The position numbers were made by a program, and so were the translations under genes. Positions 5,122 through 6,507 of a stretch of 6,507 nucleotides of DNA are shown one piece after another. Within the stretch, counting starts at the first letter, position 1. Every line of letters begins with the position of its first letter. Under the pieces are notes generated by a model, which saw only the letters and a program-made list of their open reading frames with translations, searched no databases and was not told where the DNA came from. This DNA comes from an uncultured Oscillospiraceae bacterium (lineage in GTDB: Bacteria > Bacillota_A > Clostridia > Oscillospirales > Oscillospiraceae). The DNA lies in assembly GCA_910584605.1 (NCBI GenBank), contig CAJUAW010000141.1:1-6507 (forward strand). The letters run 5' to 3'.

Positions 5122-5825
5122 AGGATGGACAGCAGGAAGATGCCGCCCACCACCCCCAGGACCACGGCCAGCACCACCATCCCGAAGGACAGCGGCTCCC
5201 GGGGCGGCTGGGGCAGGGTGGAGGGGTCAATGCCGGGATAGGTCTTCAGCACCTGGAGGTCCTCCTCCTCGCAGTCCTGAAAGAAGGTGAACAGGCCGGG
5301 GTTATACAGCTTGTCCCAAAGGGTCTTGACCTGCTGGGTCGAAAGCCCCCGGGCCAGAACGATAGGGGCGGAGTCAATCAGTGTCTGGGTATCGTCCCAG
5401 GTGAGGGGCTTGTACAGGGGGGAGTCTTTGGAAAAGATCCCGGTGTTGGACAGCCGGATCAGGTCCTCCCTGGCGGAGAAGTCCCCGGTTTTCAAAAACA
5501 GGGTGTAGCCCTGGGGCGTCTCCGGGCCGCCCTGCAGGCTGCGCCCGCAGGAGGGGCAGTACCGGTCCAGCCCGCTGACGATGGCCTGACAGCCGGGGCA
5601 CCGGGCGGGGGCGGCAGTCTGGGCGGATTCCTCCCCCAGCAGCAGCCAGTCGGAGGACACCCCCAGCAACCGGCACATCTGGGCCACATAGGCCACGTCC
5701 GGGTTGGTCTGGTCCGACTCCCACTTGCTCACCGCCTGGCGGGATACCTCCAGCTTATCCCCCAGCTGCTCCTGGGACAGCCCGGCCTGCTTCCGGGCCA
5801 GAGCGATGCGTTCTCCTAATGACAT
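5118..5825 (-). CDS. XRE regulator with zinc ribbon and membrane anchor
   Basis: The 235-aa product combines three parts. An XRE/Cro-type helix-turn-helix (about 1-64) begins MSLGERIALARKQAGLSQEQ and contains VSRQAVSKWESDQTNPDVAY. A zinc ribbon follows, with C76/C79 (CPGC) and C90/C93 (CPSC). After a helical middle region, a hydrophobic C-terminal helix (about 213-235, starting FGMVVLAVVLGVVGGIFLL) probably anchors the protein in the membrane with the DNA-binding head in the cytoplasm. The ATG at 5823-5825 is chosen over an upstream ATG at 5877-5879 because AAAAGGAGGG lies just upstream (around 5832-5841) and because MSLGERI is where the fold begins. It lies first in a two-gene operon. The promoter region contains repeated GTTGACA elements that are likely its operators, suggesting autoregulation. 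What it senses is unknown. Confidence 0.93.
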   Translation of the reverse strand: MSLGERIALARKQAGLSQEQLGDKLEVSRQAVSKWESDQTNPDVAYVAQMCRLLGVSSDWLLLGEESAQTAAPARCPGCQAIVSGLDRYCPSCGRSLQGGPETPQGYTLFLKTGDFSAREDLIRLSNTGIFSKDSPLYKPLTWDDTQTLIDSAPIVLARGLSTQQVKTLWDKLYNPGLFTFFQDCEEEDLQVLKTYPGIDPSTLPQPPREPLSFGMVVLAVVLGVVGGIFLLSIL

Positions 5826-5850
5826 ATCCGTTCCCTCCTTTTCTGCCCCC

Positions 5851-5879
5851 AGCATACCAAAAAACCGCCGCGTTGACAA
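5851..5879 (-). promoter_or_regulatory. Promoter for the XRE operon
   Basis: On the minus strand, TTGTCA (5879-5874), a 17-base spacer and TATGCT (5856-5851) preceded by TGG (extended -10) give a start near 5844 and a leader of about 20 nt. The -35 lies within the first GTTGACAAG element, so a protein bound there would occlude RNA polymerase. Confidence 0.75.
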
Positions 5880-5917
5880 GAAAAGAAAGCTGGAACCTTG
5901 TCAACCTGGGGTTGACA
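5872..5917. promoter_or_regulatory. Triple GTTGACA operator cluster
   Basis: Three copies of GTTGACA alternate in orientation: GTTGACAAG (5872-5880), its exact reverse complement CTTGTCAAC (5897-5905), and GTTGACA (5911-5917). The outer two make a 9-bp inverted repeat with a 16-base centre. The last two form a nearly gapless palindrome, TGTCAACC-TGG-GGTTGACA (5899-5917). The cluster lies between the divergent promoters of the XRE operon and cysE and overlaps the XRE -35. It is the likely binding site of the adjacent XRE regulator. Confidence 0.65.
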
Positions 5918-5939
5918 GCGGGATTTTTCTCAAATTCCC

Positions 5940-5968
5940 TTGACACAAAACCGCCAAAATGTTAATAT
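5940..5968 (+). promoter_or_regulatory. Promoter for the T-box/cysE transcript
   Basis: A consensus TTGACA (5940-5945), a 17-base spacer and TAATAT (5963-5968) give an expected start near 5975. A second, overlapping TATACT (5966-5971) fits less well (20-base spacer). Confidence 0.8.
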
Positions 5969-5974
5969 ACTATA

Positions 5975-6200
5975 CTATCAGCGCAAGGAACGGAAAAGTA
6001 GCGTCTTATCCGGTCAGCAGAGAGGGCCCCTCACCGGCTGAAAGGGGGCCTGGAGCGGAGAGACGTGAAGTGCGTCCGGGAGCGCGGCGGGTAATGCCGT
6101 CCGGCCTGGCCCCGATAGCGGCCAAATGAGTGAAACTAAGAGTGGAACCGCGAGAACATCGCCTCTTATGCCCATACGGGCGTAGGAGGCTTTTTGTTTC
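5975..6200 (+). ncRNA. T-box riboswitch leader, probable tRNA-Cys sensor
   Basis: The leader before cysE contains the conserved T-box sequence AAGAGTGGAACCGCG (6138-6152), followed by a strong terminator. The TGGA in the bulge would pair with a tRNA ending UCCA, and bacterial tRNA-Cys has U at that discriminator position. Upstream, GGCCCC (6025-6030) pairs with GGGGCC (6045-6050) as the upper part of Stem I. The likely specifier codon is TGC (6071-6073) in the context GTGAAG-TGC-GTCC. CGGC (6085-6088) with GCCG (6096-6099) fits Stem III. Uncharged tRNA-Cys would stabilise the antiterminator and switch on cysE. The T-box call is firm; the specifier is inferred from context, the downstream gene and the discriminator match. 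Confidence 0.9.
6161..6200 (+). terminator. T-box-controlled terminator
   Basis: GCCTCTTATGCCC (6161-6173) pairs with GGGCGTAGGAGGC (6178-6190): 13 bp including two G-T wobbles, with a 4-base ATAC loop, followed by TTTTTGTTT. It is the alternative to the antiterminator that uses the T-box sequence just upstream. Confidence 0.92.
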
Positions 6201-6218
6201 CGCCCAAGGGGGTAAAGC

Positions 6219-6507
6219 ATGTTCAAAGCTCTCAACGAGACGCTGGAGGCCTACCAGCGCCGGGACCCGGCGGCCCGGTCCAAGCTGGAAATTTTTCTGC
6301 TGTATCAGGGGGTCCACGCCACCCTGTATCACCGGCTGGCCCACTGGCTGTACTGTCACAAATGGAAATTCCTGGCCCGCTGGGTGTCCCAGTGGTCCCG
6401 GTTCTGGACGGGCATCGAAATCCACCCCGGGGCCAAAATCGGCCGCCGGTTCGTCATCGACCACGGCATGGGCATCGTCATCGGCGAGACCGCCGAGGTG
6501 GGGGACG
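6219..6507 (+). CDS. cysE: Serine O-acetyltransferase (partial, 3' end missing)
   Basis: The first 96 codons are present; the gene runs off the window. The product begins MFKALNETLEAYQRRDPAAR, then LLYQGVHATLYHRLAHWLY, and reaches the left-handed beta-helix with GIEIHPGAKIGRRFVIDHGM and GIVIGETAEVGD. These blocks are diagnostic of CysE, which acetylates L-serine with acetyl-CoA to give O-acetylserine, the first step of cysteine synthesis in the cytoplasm. H82 in IDHGMG corresponds to the catalytic histidine. The position of the E. coli partner aspartate (D.IHP) is glutamate here (E.IHP), as is usual in the short Firmicute type. The short N-terminal part also matches that type. The start is supported by AAGGGGGT (6206-6213). 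Control by a Cys T-box fits the pathway. Confidence 0.96.
   Translation, partial: MFKALNETLEAYQRRDPAARSKLEIFLLYQGVHATLYHRLAHWLYCHKWKFLARWVSQWSRFWTGIEIHPGAKIGRRFVIDHGMGIVIGETAEVGD

Noticed and set aside
4741..5241. Plus-strand open frame opposite the membrane protein gene
   Set aside because: The product is Gly/Pro/Gln-rich with no recognisable domain; the opposite strand carries membrane helices, a GTGA-coupled start and a fitting terminator.
5826..5879. 18-residue upstream extension of the XRE regulator
   Set aside because: It covers the -10 and the ribosome binding site, and the helix-turn-helix fold begins at MSLGERI with a strong Shine-Dalgarno just upstream.
6006..6464. Minus-strand open frame across the T-box and cysE
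   Set aside because: It is opposite a structured leader and a clear cysE start; no family resemblance or ribosome binding site.
1..6507. CRISPR arrays, tRNA/rRNA genes, transposases, phage attachment sites
   Set aside because: I looked for regularly spaced repeats, cloverleaf sequences, rRNA segments and transposase motifs and saw none; the only spaced repeats are the short regulatory ones listed.

Overview
The window looks like chromosomal DNA from a GC-rich gut Firmicute, most likely an Oscillospiraceae-type clostridium (Flavonifractor/Lawsonibacter neighbourhood). This is inferred from the GC-rich coding sequence, strong AAAGGAGG ribosome binding sites, a T-box leader, a DUF4250 protein, an ECF sigma/DUF4179-type anti-sigma pair and several Firmicute-style -35/-10 promoters. 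The genus cannot be fixed from the sequence alone.

Layout. Positions 1-1440 (+) hold the 3' end of alaS, an unrecognised 177-aa protein, a CbrC/UPF0167-family cysteine-rich protein and a 57-aa DUF4250 protein, closed by a strong terminator. Positions 1513-3088 (+) hold an ECF sigma factor whose 3' end overlaps a single-pass membrane protein, its probable anti-sigma factor. Positions 3449-4727 (+) hold a HIT-family nucleotide hydrolase and a LysR-type regulator, closed by a bidirectional terminator. Positions 4756-5825 (-) hold a two-gene operon: an XRE regulator with a zinc ribbon and a C-terminal membrane anchor, coupled by a GTGA overlap to a small multi-spanning membrane protein. Positions 5940-6507 (+) hold a promoter, a cysteine-type T-box leader and the start of cysE (serine O-acetyltransferase), which runs off the window.

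The main discovery is in the apparently gene-free stretch 3089-3448. Two promoters, each with a 17-bp spacer, face each other (3100-3128 on +, 3344-3372 on -) and converge on one perfect 12-bp-stem bidirectional terminator (3174-3203). The minus transcript encodes a 31-34-residue hydrophobic peptide with a basic tail (WLSRRRKNP). The plus transcript is a roughly 70-nt RNA with no convincing ORF. An 11-bp direct repeat (TCGAGCAGAAT) occurs once in each transcription unit, so the small RNA is complementary to the translation start region of the peptide mRNA, and a hairpin can sequester the peptide's ribosome binding site. This matches the layout of the Fst/par type I toxin-antitoxin locus of enterococcal plasmid pAD1, and I interpret it as a chromosomal relative.

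The other intergenic region (5826-6218) is also dense. It holds the XRE promoter, three alternating copies of a GTTGACA element likely to be the XRE operator, the cysE promoter and the T-box. The XRE regulator could therefore control its own operon and possibly the divergent cysE transcript, which is independently controlled by charging of tRNA-Cys.
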